Shown: one piece after another, positions 1-8,412 of the stretch
Layout: every line of letters begins with the position of its first letter
Position numbering within the stretch: position 1 is the stretch's first letter
Assembly: GCF_013267595.1 (NCBI RefSeq)
Contig: NZ_CP054011.1
Coordinates: forward strand, 1,006,147-1,070,146
DNA: 64,000 bases
From: Prevotella melaninogenica
GTDB taxonomy: Bacteria; Bacteroidota; Bacteroidia; Bacteroidales; Bacteroidaceae
Reading direction: 5' to 3'
Translations under genes and position numbers: made by a program
The notes under the pieces: model-generated
Database searches by the model: none
What the model was told of the DNA's origin: nothing
The model's input: the letters and a program-made list of their open reading frames with translations, nothing else

Positions 1-537
1 CCGCACATACCTCCCAAAGAAGCTTGTATTAGGGAAGCCCAATAAGTTACTAATCTCTTTCACACTCATATCCGTTGTGCGTAGGTAGTTGGTAATAGCA
101 GACAACTTATACTCTTGTATCCATTCATTCGCTGTCTTCCCAGAGTTCTTTTTGCAGATTATAGTAAGATACTTCGCTGATATACATAATTGCTCTGCAT
201 AATAGTCTACGGTGTGATGCTTTTCCGTTGTGGTTTGTAGTAGTTCAAGGAATCGATTAAAGAGTGAGACATTCTGTTTCGTCTCAGTGCTTCCACCAAA
301 TTGTTTATGCACACCATAACAGAAACCAACAAGCACCATACTGATTAGCCCTTTGATAATATCAGTCTTATATTTCACCTCAATAGCATCTGTAACATTA
401 CGTGAGAGCCACTCTCGCAAGAGATTATATACATTCGTGTAGAGTCCTCTATCAGCCTCGCCCAACTTTAGTATGCGTATTTTCTGAATATATACAAGTT
501 GATTCCACGTATTAATATATTCACTAAAGTTTCCCAC
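1..537 (-). pseudogene. AraC-family transcriptional regulator, truncated at both ends
   Basis: No long start-bounded ORF was expected here because the frame runs off the left edge, but translating the minus strand gives an uninterrupted reading ending in two helix-turn-helix segments typical of AraC/XylS regulators (SAKYLTIICKKNSGKTANEW, then MSVKEISNLLGFPNTSFFGR). The N-terminal sensor half, about 100 residues in this family, is missing: the frame meets the inverted repeat of the IS4-type element at 524-539. A GTG inside that repeat (535-537) could still start a shortened protein. The lost 5' part is not found beyond the far end of the element, so the gene was cut by insertion plus rearrangement. 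The C-terminus lies outside the window. Confidence 0.75.
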
Positions 538-2186
538 CCTAATAAATAGATAGAAAAATAACAGTTTGTCGAATTTTCTTTGTAAATTAGTAATCGCTAA
601 ACAACTGATTTTAAAGACAAGACAACAAAACTGTTATGGAAGCAAAAATAGAGAAAATAAGTGAGTTATCCAAACTTTTGAGTGTTAAAACTCGAATGAG
701 TGATGATTTATTTCATCTTTTTGGCAAGTTTGGCATCGGACACCTGTTATCTCGCCTGTCATTAGAGAAACATGACGGAGTTTCCGCTTCGGAGTTGATC
801 CTTTCTCTTTGCCTCTTCCGTATTGTTGGTAAGAGCATCCACAGTATATGCAAGCATAAGATATATGAGCTTTCAAATCATGGCAAGAACTGTTTCTATC
901 GCATGATGATTCGCCCGCAGATGGATTGGAGACGCTTGATGAACCACTTTGTACTGCGTTATATGTGCCTCCTACGTAAGTATGGCGAAGCTCCTCAATC
1001 CAATACCACTACATGTTTCATTATAGATGACACAGTGCTTGAGAAGAGTGGTGTGAGAATGGAGGGTATCAGTCGTGTTTTCGACCATGTAAAAGGTAGG
1101 TGCGTATTGGGCTACAAGTTGTTACTTTGTGCCTTCTTTGACGGCAAGACAACCATACCCTTTGATTTTTCACTACATCAAGAAAAGGGGAAGCAAGGCA
1201 ACTGCGGGCTGACAAGACAGCAACTCAAAAAGGCGTATCACACCAAGAGGAACATCGACAATCCTGATTATAAGCGCTTTCAAGAGCGTAAGATGTCTAA
1301 GTTAGAAGTTGCCATGGATATGCTTCGCCGTGGATGGAAGATGGGATTACATGCGAAGTATGTGATTACCGATAGTTGGTTCACTTGCGAGCAACTTATG
1401 GCTTGTGTTAGAAGCATAGGTAAAGGGGCGATGCACTTTGTTGGACTTGCTAAAATGGGAAAGACGAAATACACTGTATCAGGCAAAAAGAAAAATGCTG
1501 CAGAACTCATTGCTACCTATGAACGTGAACGTGGAAAGAACTGTCGTAAGTACAAATGTCGATATATTCAACTCAACGGCAACTTAGGAGATATACCTGT
1601 TAGAATCTTCCTTATCAAAAATGGTAGAAACTCCACATGGAATGTCCTGCTCACCACGGATACTACGATGTCTTTCATAAAAGCCTTTGAAGTGTATCAG
1701 ATCAGATGGAACATAGAAGTGATGAACAAGGATACTAAGCAATATCTCGGATTAGGAGGTTATCAAGGTTGCGACTTCAATAGTCAGATAGCCGACGCAA
1801 CGCTGTGTTACCTTACATATACCGTCATGGCTTTGGAAAAGCGGTTCACAGAATATCAAACCATGGGCGAACTCTTTTCGGATATGGAGGACGATCTCAT
1901 GGCACTCACGTTATGGAAACGAATTCTTACCTGTATCGAACGCATTCTTCGCATTTTAGGAGAAACACTTGGGATAACGCCCCAACACCTTATGGCTACG
2001 ATCAGCGGCAACGACAAAGAGTTGAGCAAAATCCTTGTAATGGCTGAAGCATTAGAAAAATGGGATGAAGTATATGGGCACACTGCATAACTTCAGTTAG
2101 TCATATGTTAAAAGTCAATGAATATGGGGAACGATAGGCAAAGTGAAATGAGAAAAGACAGTGTTTGAAGGGGTGGGAAACTTTAG
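524..2186 (+). mobile_element. IS4-type insertion sequence, apparently complete
   Basis: The element is bounded by perfect 16-bp terminal inverted repeats, CTAAAGTTTCCCACCC at 524-539 and its reverse complement at 2171-2186, enclosing one transposase gene. No direct target-site duplication is visible (attca on the left, aatgt on the right), which suggests that the flanks have recombined since insertion. It interrupts the AraC gene on its left and abuts a dispersed repeat on its right. Confidence 0.85.
636..2090 (+). CDS. IS4-type DDE transposase
   Basis: Transposase of 484 residues that would cut and insert its own element. The DDE triad is recognisable: FIIDDTVLEKSG near residue 130, YVITDSWF near 243, and the YREK signature of the IS4 group (YQIRWNIEVMNKDTKQ, with Y-2-R-3-E-6-K spacing) near 355-370. 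The reading frame is intact and the terminal repeats sit about 110 bp upstream and 80 bp downstream, so the element may still be active. The exact IS subfamily is not certain from sequence reading alone. Confidence 0.85.
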   Translation: MEAKIEKISELSKLLSVKTRMSDDLFHLFGKFGIGHLLSRLSLEKHDGVSASELILSLCLFRIVGKSIHSICKHKIYELSNHGKNCFYRMMIRPQMDWRRLMNHFVLRYMCLLRKYGEAPQSNTTTCFIIDDTVLEKSGVRMEGISRVFDHVKGRCVLGYKLLLCAFFDGKTTIPFDFSLHQEKGKQGNCGLTRQQLKKAYHTKRNIDNPDYKRFQERKMSKLEVAMDMLRRGWKMGLHAKYVITDSWFTCEQLMACVRSIGKGAMHFVGLAKMGKTKYTVSGKKKNAAELIATYERERGKNCRKYKCRYIQLNGNLGDIPVRIFLIKNGRNSTWNVLLTTDTTMSFIKAFEVYQIRWNIEVMNKDTKQYLGLGGYQGCDFNSQIADATLCYLTYTVMALEKRFTEYQTMGELFSDMEDDLMALTLWKRILTCIERILRILGETLGITPQHLMATISGNDKELSKILVMAEALEKWDEVYGHTA

Positions 2187-2226
2187 AATGTAATTAGGTG
2201 CGATGTCTATCTGTCTTCTACAAACA

Positions 2227-2645
2227 ATTTATTCCCATGTCATTGATTTCTGTAAACTATTTTCACGCTCTTCAAAACTAACACATGCTCTTTTGGCTTC
2301 TAAAAGACACCTAATTGCCTTGCAATAGGTGCCCTTTAAGAGCCTTACTAACGCCCTTTTGAAATCCAATTAAGCACCTTTTATTCTGCTGCTTTATAAC
2401 TAATTGATTTCCTGTTGATTGCAGACCTGCGTTTTGTATGTAATCTTGTCGTTATTTATTGATGTCTTGCTTGAAATTATGTAATTATTTTTCAAACCCT
2501 TGTCTACAGAATTTGAAGTCATAAATGAAAAGGTTTTCAATGTCAGAGGATGATAAGAGGATAGATAGTTGATTGTCTTAGCTATGTTTTTGTTTAATGA
2601 GTAACTTCGGTCCTTCCTTTTAAAGCAATGCGAAAAGCGTCCACA
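2227..2645 (+). repeat. Dispersed intergenic repeat, copy A
   Basis: Copy of a long non-coding repeat that recurs at 22788-23211, 63488-63742 and, inverted, at 30071-30235 and 58240-58495. Its core (2301-2383) is an imperfect inverted repeat: one arm begins TAAAAGACACCTAATTG, the other ends CCAATTAAGCACCTTTTA. The homology with copy B extends through the 3' flank (gaaattatgtaat, then tttttca) to about 2645. It fills the space between the IS4-type element and the IS30 remnant. Confidence 0.7.
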
Positions 2646-2659
2646 CATTTAACAGAAGA

Positions 2660-3015
2660 ACCCAAATTTTTGCCTTACTCCAAAAGAAAACAGCGAGAAA
2701 AGAAATTGCCGACATCGTCGGTATTAGTCAGTCAACACTATTACAACAGATAACGGACCTGAATTTGCGGTACATAAGGACAGCACCAAATACTTAGGCG
2801 TGCCCGTGTACTTCGCTGACCCATATTGTTCATGGCATAAGGGAACTGTTGAGAATACAAATAAATTAATCAGGCAGTATATACCTAAAAAGGATTCGTT
2901 TGATAACTATACGGACAAGAGAATTATGTCCATACAAAAGAAATTGAACGAAAGACCAAGAGAAAAATTAAACTTTTCTACTCCAAAGTGCAAGTTCTTT
3001 AAACATCTTTTGTAA
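2660..3015 (+). pseudogene. IS30-family transposase remnant with internal deletion
   Basis: Two pieces of an IS30-type transposase are fused out of frame. The 5' piece (about 2669-2745) reads as a helix-turn-helix (TARKEIADIVGISQSTL). The 3' piece reads TTDNGPEF, then YCSWHKGTVENTNKLIRQY, which carry the second Asp and the Glu of the DDE triad, and ends in the usual IS30 tail at 3015. The middle of the gene, including the first catalytic Asp, is gone. The bases just after the stop (ttttgcacttgctggttga) probably represent the right end of the element. Confidence 0.75.
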
Positions 3016-3030
3016 TTTTGCACTTGCTGG

Positions 3031-3240
3031 TTGACTCTGCGGGTTCAACAAGCAAAAGGAAAGTTTATTGGAGGATTAATTGGCTTTGGAATGGGTGTTG
3101 GTGGAGCTGCGATTAATATGCTTATTGACAGTAAATTCAAAGAAGAAGAGTATAATATGACAAAAAGTACTGTTTCGAATATAGAAAGAATACATCTTTT
3201 AGATAAAGAAAAATCAAAAATAGTATCAGATGGGAAATAA
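3031..3240 (+). pseudogene. 5'-truncated small glycine-rich ORF
   Basis: An open frame of up to 69 codons with no convincing start: the first available codon is a TTG lying in the right end of the IS30 remnant, and an in-frame stop (3013-3015) belongs to that transposase. It contains a glycine-zipper-like hydrophobic stretch (GGLIGFGMGVGGAAINML) followed by a charged tail. Its last 11 bases overlap the next gene, so the two were probably translated together. It may be the 3' remainder of a longer membrane-active or toxin-like gene cut by the IS. Function unknown. Confidence 0.35.
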
Positions 3241-3946
3241 TAAAGGAAATTGGGGAAGATACGGATTACAAGCATTTGGAATTTCAGTGCTTGGTCCCCT
3301 CTTGTTTTATCTTATTAATCCTATCATTGATCATTTTAAGGGAAATCGTGATGCTGTAGCATATACAAAGACATACGTAAGTCAGTGGGATAGTATAAAA
3401 CTTGTATTACCAGACAATCTGTTTGATCAAACATTACAAGGAGGAACTAATCACAGTAAAACTCTTATACTAAATAAGAAAAAGAAAATAAGAATATCAG
3501 CTGCTATTAAAAAATACTATATTCCGCAATATAAAAAATTCTTTGAGTTAATATGGATACGTGGAGTAGATGAAATTGTTGGACTTTACAATCGTCATCA
3601 TGATGCAGCAGGTGTTCAAAATGGCTTAATGCGTCCAAACATGGTGCTATCAGTCTATGTCAATCGTAAACAATGGAAGGATACATCATACGGAACAAAA
3701 GAAAAGCCTATGCCAGTATTTGTACATAGAATTATCTCAGGTGATGATATAGAAGAGCGGAATAAGAATGCGTTAAGGCAAGATAGTCTTTTCCCTGGAG
3801 AAATTATGGTATATTTTTATCTCCCACCCAAGGCTGTTCAACGTATGCGCAACACGCCAGACTCTGTTAACTATAAGTTTGCAGAATATTACTTGCGTTA
3901 TCTTCTACCAGAAGACGAGTTCGAAAGGCTGTTTGAAGAGGAATAA
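3230..3946 (+). CDS. Hypothetical protein, first member of a tandem paralogue pair
   Basis: 238 residues, not recognised. Residues about 14-30 form one hydrophobic segment (GISVLGPLLFYLINPI), so a single N-terminal membrane anchor is likely, followed by a soluble domain ending in an acidic tail (PEDEFERLFEEE). The ATG lies inside the end of the preceding ORF, and the next gene starts 17 bases after the stop. That next gene is a close copy: the first 65 and the last 95 residues are almost the same while the middle diverges. A homologous C-terminal tail occurs at the right edge of the window. Duplication beside a glycine-rich ORF resembles toxin-immunity loci, but no domain supports that. Confidence 0.65.
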   Translation: MGNNKGNWGRYGLQAFGISVLGPLLFYLINPIIDHFKGNRDAVAYTKTYVSQWDSIKLVLPDNLFDQTLQGGTNHSKTLILNKKKKIRISAAIKKYYIPQYKKFFELIWIRGVDEIVGLYNRHHDAAGVQNGLMRPNMVLSVYVNRKQWKDTSYGTKEKPMPVFVHRIISGDDIEERNKNALRQDSLFPGEIMVYFYLPPKAVQRMRNTPDSVNYKFAEYYLRYLLPEDEFERLFEEE

Positions 3947-3963
3947 TCTAAAAATTTATAATG

Positions 3964-4679
3964 ATGGGAAATAGCAAAGGGAATTGGGGAAGATATGGAT
4001 TACAAGCATTTGGAATTTCAGTGCTTGGCCCCCTCTTGTTTTATCTTATTAATCCTATCATTGAACATTTTAAGGGGAATCGTGATGCTGTAGCATATAC
4101 AAAGACATACGTAGGTCAGTGGGATAGTATAAAACTCATACTACCTAATGACTTATTAGAACAATCGATAAAGGAAGGTTCAAGTCATATTAAAATGTTA
4201 TCTTCCTACAAAGACAAAAAAAACGAATAGTTGCCGCAAATGAAATATATTATATCCCACAATATAAGAAATATTTTGAGTTAATTTGGATAGAGGGTGT
4301 TGATGTATTTGTTGGATTTTATAACCGCCGTTATGATGCAGCAGGTGTTCAACATGACTTAATACGTCCAAATATGGTGTTATCAGTCTATGTCAATCGT
4401 AAACAATGGAAGGATAAATCATACGGAACGAAAGAAAAGCCTATGCCAGTCTTTCTACATAGAATTATCTCAGGTGATGATATAGAAGAGCGGAATAAGA
4501 ATGCATTAAGGAAAGATAGACGTTTTCCTGGAGAAATTATGATAGATTTTTATCTCCCACCCAAGGCTGTCCAACGTATGCGTAACACGCCAGATTCTGT
4601 TAACTATAAGTTTGCAGAGTATTACCTGCGTTATCTCCTACCTGAAGACGAGTTTGAAAGATTGTTTGAAGAGGAATAA
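3964..4679 (+). pseudogene. Second tandem paralogue, frameshifted at an A8 tract
   Basis: Copy of the preceding gene. The N-terminal part (MGNSKGNWGRYGLQAFG) stays open to a TAG at 4228-4230, and the rest continues in another frame through IYYIPQYKKYFELIW, a start-like ATG at 4374, and the conserved end at 4679. The break is at eight A residues (4216-4223); nine would restore the frame and give KDKKKRIVAANEIYYI, matching the intact paralogue. An extra ATG three bases upstream (3961) is less likely as start because the paralogue begins MGN. It could be a pseudogene, a slippage-switched gene or a sequencing error in a homopolymer. Confidence 0.65.
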
Positions 4680-4681
4680 TT

Positions 4682-4777
4682 ATGCTTCCGCAAATTATTT
4701 ATACACTTATTCAATTCTTGGCAAATGTGCTTCCGCCTAACAAAAGAGAAGAAAATAGGAAATACCTATGGAAATGA
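4682..4777 (+). CDS. Possible 31-residue protein
   Basis: A short ATG-to-TGA frame begins 2 bases after the stop of the second paralogue and ends 15 bases before the next gene. It begins MLPQIIYTLIQFLANVLPP and ends in a basic tail (KREENRKYLWK), so it would be a small amphipathic or membrane-associated peptide. Position inside a compact gene row is the only support; there is no recognised homologue. Confidence 0.25.
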   Translation: MLPQIIYTLIQFLANVLPPNKREENRKYLWK

Positions 4778-4792
4778 ATTATATAAAATATT

Positions 4793-5389
4793 ATGTTTCA
4801 TCACAGTATGAAGAAACAGATCTTTAATTTCTATGCCACCCCCTTGAACATATGGTCCATAGTAGGCTTTATGTTTCTTGCAATGATTTGTAGTGGAATC
4901 ATTTACGAAGTTTTCTTTGCTCCTGCATATGGAATAGAATCAACATCACGTTTTATTAGTATCACAGGATTGGTGACAGGGGGTATCTTCCTTTTTTTAA
5001 TCATTGCAACCATTCGAAAGAAAAGCATTGAGGTAACTGACGATAATCTATTTAAGTATTATTCGGGAGGAAAGTTAATATATACAAACACCATGGATAA
5101 TCTGTATTATATTGAGGCTGTGGATATAAGCAGAGGAATAATTGGAGAAATGGCCTTCTGTTTTAATGATAAGAAAATCAGAATCAGTATGCCCTCCCAT
5201 CTACCCCATTTCTACGAACCAGGAAAATATGAATGGATATTTTCATTCTTTGTTAAAAGTCTAAATCTTAAGAAAATGCATCATCATACGCTATTTGGAA
5301 AGTCTAAATATGTCTTTGCCTATTGGAACCCTGTGAGAAATGCAAATTATGAAATATATAGCAAGTCAAGAGGACAACGATTCCTTTAA
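4793..5389 (+). CDS. Hypothetical membrane protein with two N-terminal helices
   Basis: 198 residues, not recognised. Two hydrophobic segments near residues 20-38 (WSIVGFMFLAMICSGIIY) and 55-70 (ITGLVTGGIFLFLIIATI) are followed by a beta-rich domain of about 120 residues that could resemble a PH-like YcxB or YdbT fold, as often seen in small two-helix membrane proteins. An alternative start at 4808 (MKKQIF) is possible. It is the last gene of the accessory cluster; the IS1634-type element begins about 60 bases after its stop. Confidence 0.55.
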   Translation: MFHHSMKKQIFNFYATPLNIWSIVGFMFLAMICSGIIYEVFFAPAYGIESTSRFISITGLVTGGIFLFLIIATIRKKSIEVTDDNLFKYYSGGKLIYTNTMDNLYYIEAVDISRGIIGEMAFCFNDKKIRISMPSHLPHFYEPGKYEWIFSFFVKSLNLKKMHHHTLFGKSKYVFAYWNPVRNANYEIYSKSRGQRFL

Positions 5390-5613
5390 AAAGGGGAATG
5401 GATATCCTTGTTTAATAGAATCTCTATCGTGACAATGAAAATCTATTTAACCCAAGTTTAACACGCAAAATTATTTTTCATAAATTTTGGGGATATTTTG
5501 TGTAGTATCAATTTTATAAATGATTGATAATCAAGCATAGGGTATTGTAACGAGGAGTAAAATCTGAATTGTAGGACACCGTCATATCAAAATTATTTTG
5601 TTACTTTGCACTC

Positions 5614-7736
5614 ATGCACGCAAATGTACAGACACGATTCAACCCTGCAACAGGCGACATGGCTCCTTATTATCGCATCAAGGAGTCATATCGTGACGTG
5701 CAGGGTCATGTACATTCGCTAATTCTGTTGAACATCGGGTTCGAACCTTCACTTACTGCTGTACAGGTTCGAAAAATTGCATACGCTCTTACCGAACGCT
5801 TCAAAACCAGAAGTACACCCTCGCTTTTCAAAGAACACCTTGACGGTCTTACTCCTATTGAACAGGCAAAGGCTGACGAATGGTGGAGCCGTATGGAGAA
5901 AGAAGGTGGAATCGATCGGTTTAATAAGGAAGAGCAGAAGTCGCTGAGAAAATATGAGAACTACATAGACCTTGAGACGGCAAACTATACTGACGCAAGG
6001 AATGTTGGTGCAGAGTGGCTCTGCAAGCAGACAATAGACAAGCTGCAGTTAGAGGGTTTTCTGCGCAAAAATGGGTGGACGGAAAATGCGATACACACGG
6101 CTTTGTCAGCATTGATTGTTCGCACGGTATATGCTGTTTCTGAACGTTCATCTTATTATTATTTATTGCTGTCCGGTAAAAATAAACTGAAAGCTCTGTA
6201 TCTCTTTATCCATCGGTGTTGCAGCCGTTTTACTTATCCATGGGCTTGGTTTTCAGTTTTAAACTGTAAGCATTATAAAATGTGCTATTTTGACAAGGAA
6301 AGCCCTATAATAACCAAATAAATTAATGAAATCATAAGTTTAAGTCTATTTTATCTAACACAGATAACCAAAAAAAAGTTTTATCGGACACCAATAATTA
6401 TTATTTGCGCGATAACTCGGCTGCCGCTGAACTTTACAGTGGAGTTCCTGGCTGGACACCAGGAATCAATTCTCTGTATAAAATCACAGACAAGTTATAT
6501 AAACTAAAGGAACAGTTAGAGCGTCATCTGTGCAGCGTTACTGACGATTTCTTTAATATAGACAACAAGTTGATGCTCTTCGACTTAACCAACTTCTATT
6601 TCGAGGGTAGTAAGCGTAATAGCGATAAAGCCAAGTTCGGTCGTTCAAAAGAAAAACGCTCTGACTGTAAGCTACTTGTACTTGCATTATGTATCAATCA
6701 AGAAGGTTTTATACGTTATTCTTCTATCTTAGAGGGTAATACAGCAGATCCCAAGTCTCTACCCAATATGATTGATACACTGGCAAAGAGGAATCCATCA
6801 CGAACCAAGGATACGCTCGTTATCATGGATGCAGGTGTTGCCACGGAAGAGAACTTGGAGTTAATAAAGAAAAAGGGTTACAATTATCTCTGCGTATCCC
6901 GTACGCAAATGAAGGACTATACGCTCAGTGATGATAATAAGAGCGTTACGGTAATGGATGCCCGTCGGCAAAAGATAACGCTGAAAGAGGTTAAGACAGA
7001 GGATGATAAGGATTATTATCTCGAAATAACATCTCCTTCGAAAGCTATGACAGAGTCGTCCATGAACAGGGTTTGGAAAGAGCGTTTTGAGATGGAACTG
7101 CAGAGGATAAACGATGGAATCTCCAAGAAAGGTGGAACAAAGACCTATGAAAAGGTTGTTGAACGTATAGGACGTGCCATACAGAAGTACCCTTCTATAG
7201 CGAAATTCTACCAGATAAGCTACATAAAAAATGAGAAGAAACTCAAGGAGATGCTGCGTGTAGACTGGGAGATAAAAGACCTCTCGACAATGGAATCTGG
7301 TCACGGAGTCTATTTCCTCCGCAGCAATGTCAGGACACTTTCTGAGCGTGTGACATGGGAATACTACAATCTCATTCGTGAGATAGAATGTACGAACAGA
7401 CAACTAAAGAATGAACTCAACCTCCGTCCTATCTATCATCAGAAAGATGAGCGAAGCGACGCACACCTTTTCTTTGGTTTATTAGCCTACTGGGTGGTAA
7501 ACACTATCCGTTGTCAATTAAAACGAGAAGGAGAATCCTGTTACTGGACCGAGATAGTACGACGTATGAGTACCCAAAAGCTCGTCACCACAAAAGGGAA
7601 GAATCCATTAGGTGAAACCATCGAGATGCGCCAATGTAGTAGTCCTTCGAAGCAAGCAAAACAGATATACGATAAGTTGAACTTAAAACACTCACCATTC
7701 AAAAAGAATAAAATTTGTAGGACACAGAGCCCATAA
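5614..7736 (+). pseudogene. IS1634-family transposase split by a 232-bp MITE
   Basis: The N-terminal piece (MHANVQTRFNPATGDMAPYY onward, to about residue 181 at ERSSYYY) and the C-terminal piece (LRDNSAAAELYSGVPG onward) are two parts of one transposase. Removing 6165-6396 and one copy of the 10-bp target gives a continuous frame of 626 residues reading SSYYYLRDNSAA across the join. The catalytic region is seen in the second piece (LMLFDLTNFYFEG; VIMDAGVATEENL; and the late Glu near REIECTNRQLKNEL). The element is probably immobile on its own because of this interruption. Confidence 0.8.
6165..6396. mobile_element. 232-bp MITE-like insertion with 10-bp target duplication
   Basis: Imperfect 17-bp inverted termini, ATTGCTGTCCGGTAAAA (6165-6181) and ATTGGTGTCCGATAAAA reading inward from 6395, differ at two positions. 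The flanks carry a perfect 10-bp direct repeat attattattt (6155-6164 and 6397-6406). No coding frame of significance is present inside, so it needs a transposase supplied in trans. Excision with one target copy would restore the host transposase frame exactly. Confidence 0.8.
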
Positions 7737-7799
7737 GAAAAACGAGGAAAGTACGGTGACAGTAACAATTAGGCGAAAGTGGGTGTTAAACTTGGGTTA

Positions 7800-8412
7800 G
7801 AAATTATGCAACAAGGGGTAAGAGTACAATGGGATGGTATTTTGGATTCAAACTACATCTTATCTGTAATGAAAGAGGTGAGATTCTAAACTTTATGCTC
7901 ACTAAAGCAAATGTTGATGACCGAGACGAAAATGTATTTAACAGGTTGACAGACAATGTATTTGGTAAATTGTTTGCAGACAAAGGGTACATTTCTCAAG
8001 GATTATTTGAGCGATTGTTCAATGATGGAATAAATTTAGTTACTGGCATTAGGAGTAATATGAAAAACAAACTAATGCCACTTTATGATAGACTTCTTCT
8101 AAGGAAAAGATCTGTAATAGAGACTATCAATGATGAGCTAAAGAATGTAGCTCAATTAGTGCATTCAAGGCATAGAAGCATATTTAATTTCGCAATGAAT
8201 GTTCTCTCTGCTATTGCAGCCTACAGCTTCTTTGAGAAAAAGCCAGCAGTGAACATAGACTTTGCTATAGAGCAACATTCGGGACAGCTTACATTGTTCT
8301 AAAGTAATCTGTTTTATTATTATCTTTAGACCCAATCAAAAGATTGAGTCTAAAGAGCCGTTGTACTAAACCAAACAGAAGAGTGGGATGATACTTATCC
8401 CGAGTTCAGGTT
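7800..8412 (+). mobile_element. 3' half of an IS982-family element
   Basis: This stretch matches the right part of the complete IS982 copy at 50641-51769 nearly base for base, including the non-coding tail and the terminal repeat cttatcccgagttcaggtt (8394-8412). The 5' half is absent; the left boundary is the right end of the IS1634-type element. It contains a transposase fragment (7800-8302) reading from RNYATRGKSTMGWYFGF to the normal end QLTLF. One visible amino-acid difference from the full copy is AAYS versus AAYC, so the copies separated recently. Confidence 0.85.
7829..8302 (+). pseudogene. IS982 transposase C-terminal fragment
   Basis: 157 codons from the first internal ATG, equal to the C-terminal half of the 305-residue IS982 transposase encoded at 50751-51668. 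It keeps FADKGYISQGLFERLF and the final Glu-containing block (RSVIETINDELKN) but lacks the N-terminal half with the first catalytic Asp. It cannot be functional alone. Confidence 0.85.

Larger units (their letters stand above)
5448..7799 (+). mobile_element. IS1634-type insertion sequence, interrupted by a MITE
   Basis: Terminal inverted repeats TAACCCAAGTTTAACAC (5448-5464) and its reverse complement (7783-7799) enclose a transposase gene. Without the nested 232-bp insertion and its duplicated target the element would be about 2.1 kb. On the right it abuts the middle of an IS982 transposase gene, but the other half of that gene is not on the left, so it was followed by deletion or recombination. 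Confidence 0.75.

Noticed and set aside
3030..5390. Integrative element or prophage carrying the paralogue cluster
   Set aside because: No integrase, att repeats, phage or mobilisation genes are visible; only IS pieces flank it.
5569..7725. Direct repeat TTGTAGGACAC at 5569-5579 and 7715-7725 as ends of the IS1634-type element
   Set aside because: They are direct, not inverted, and one lies inside the transposase coding end; the TAACCCAAGTTTAACAC pair fits better as termini.
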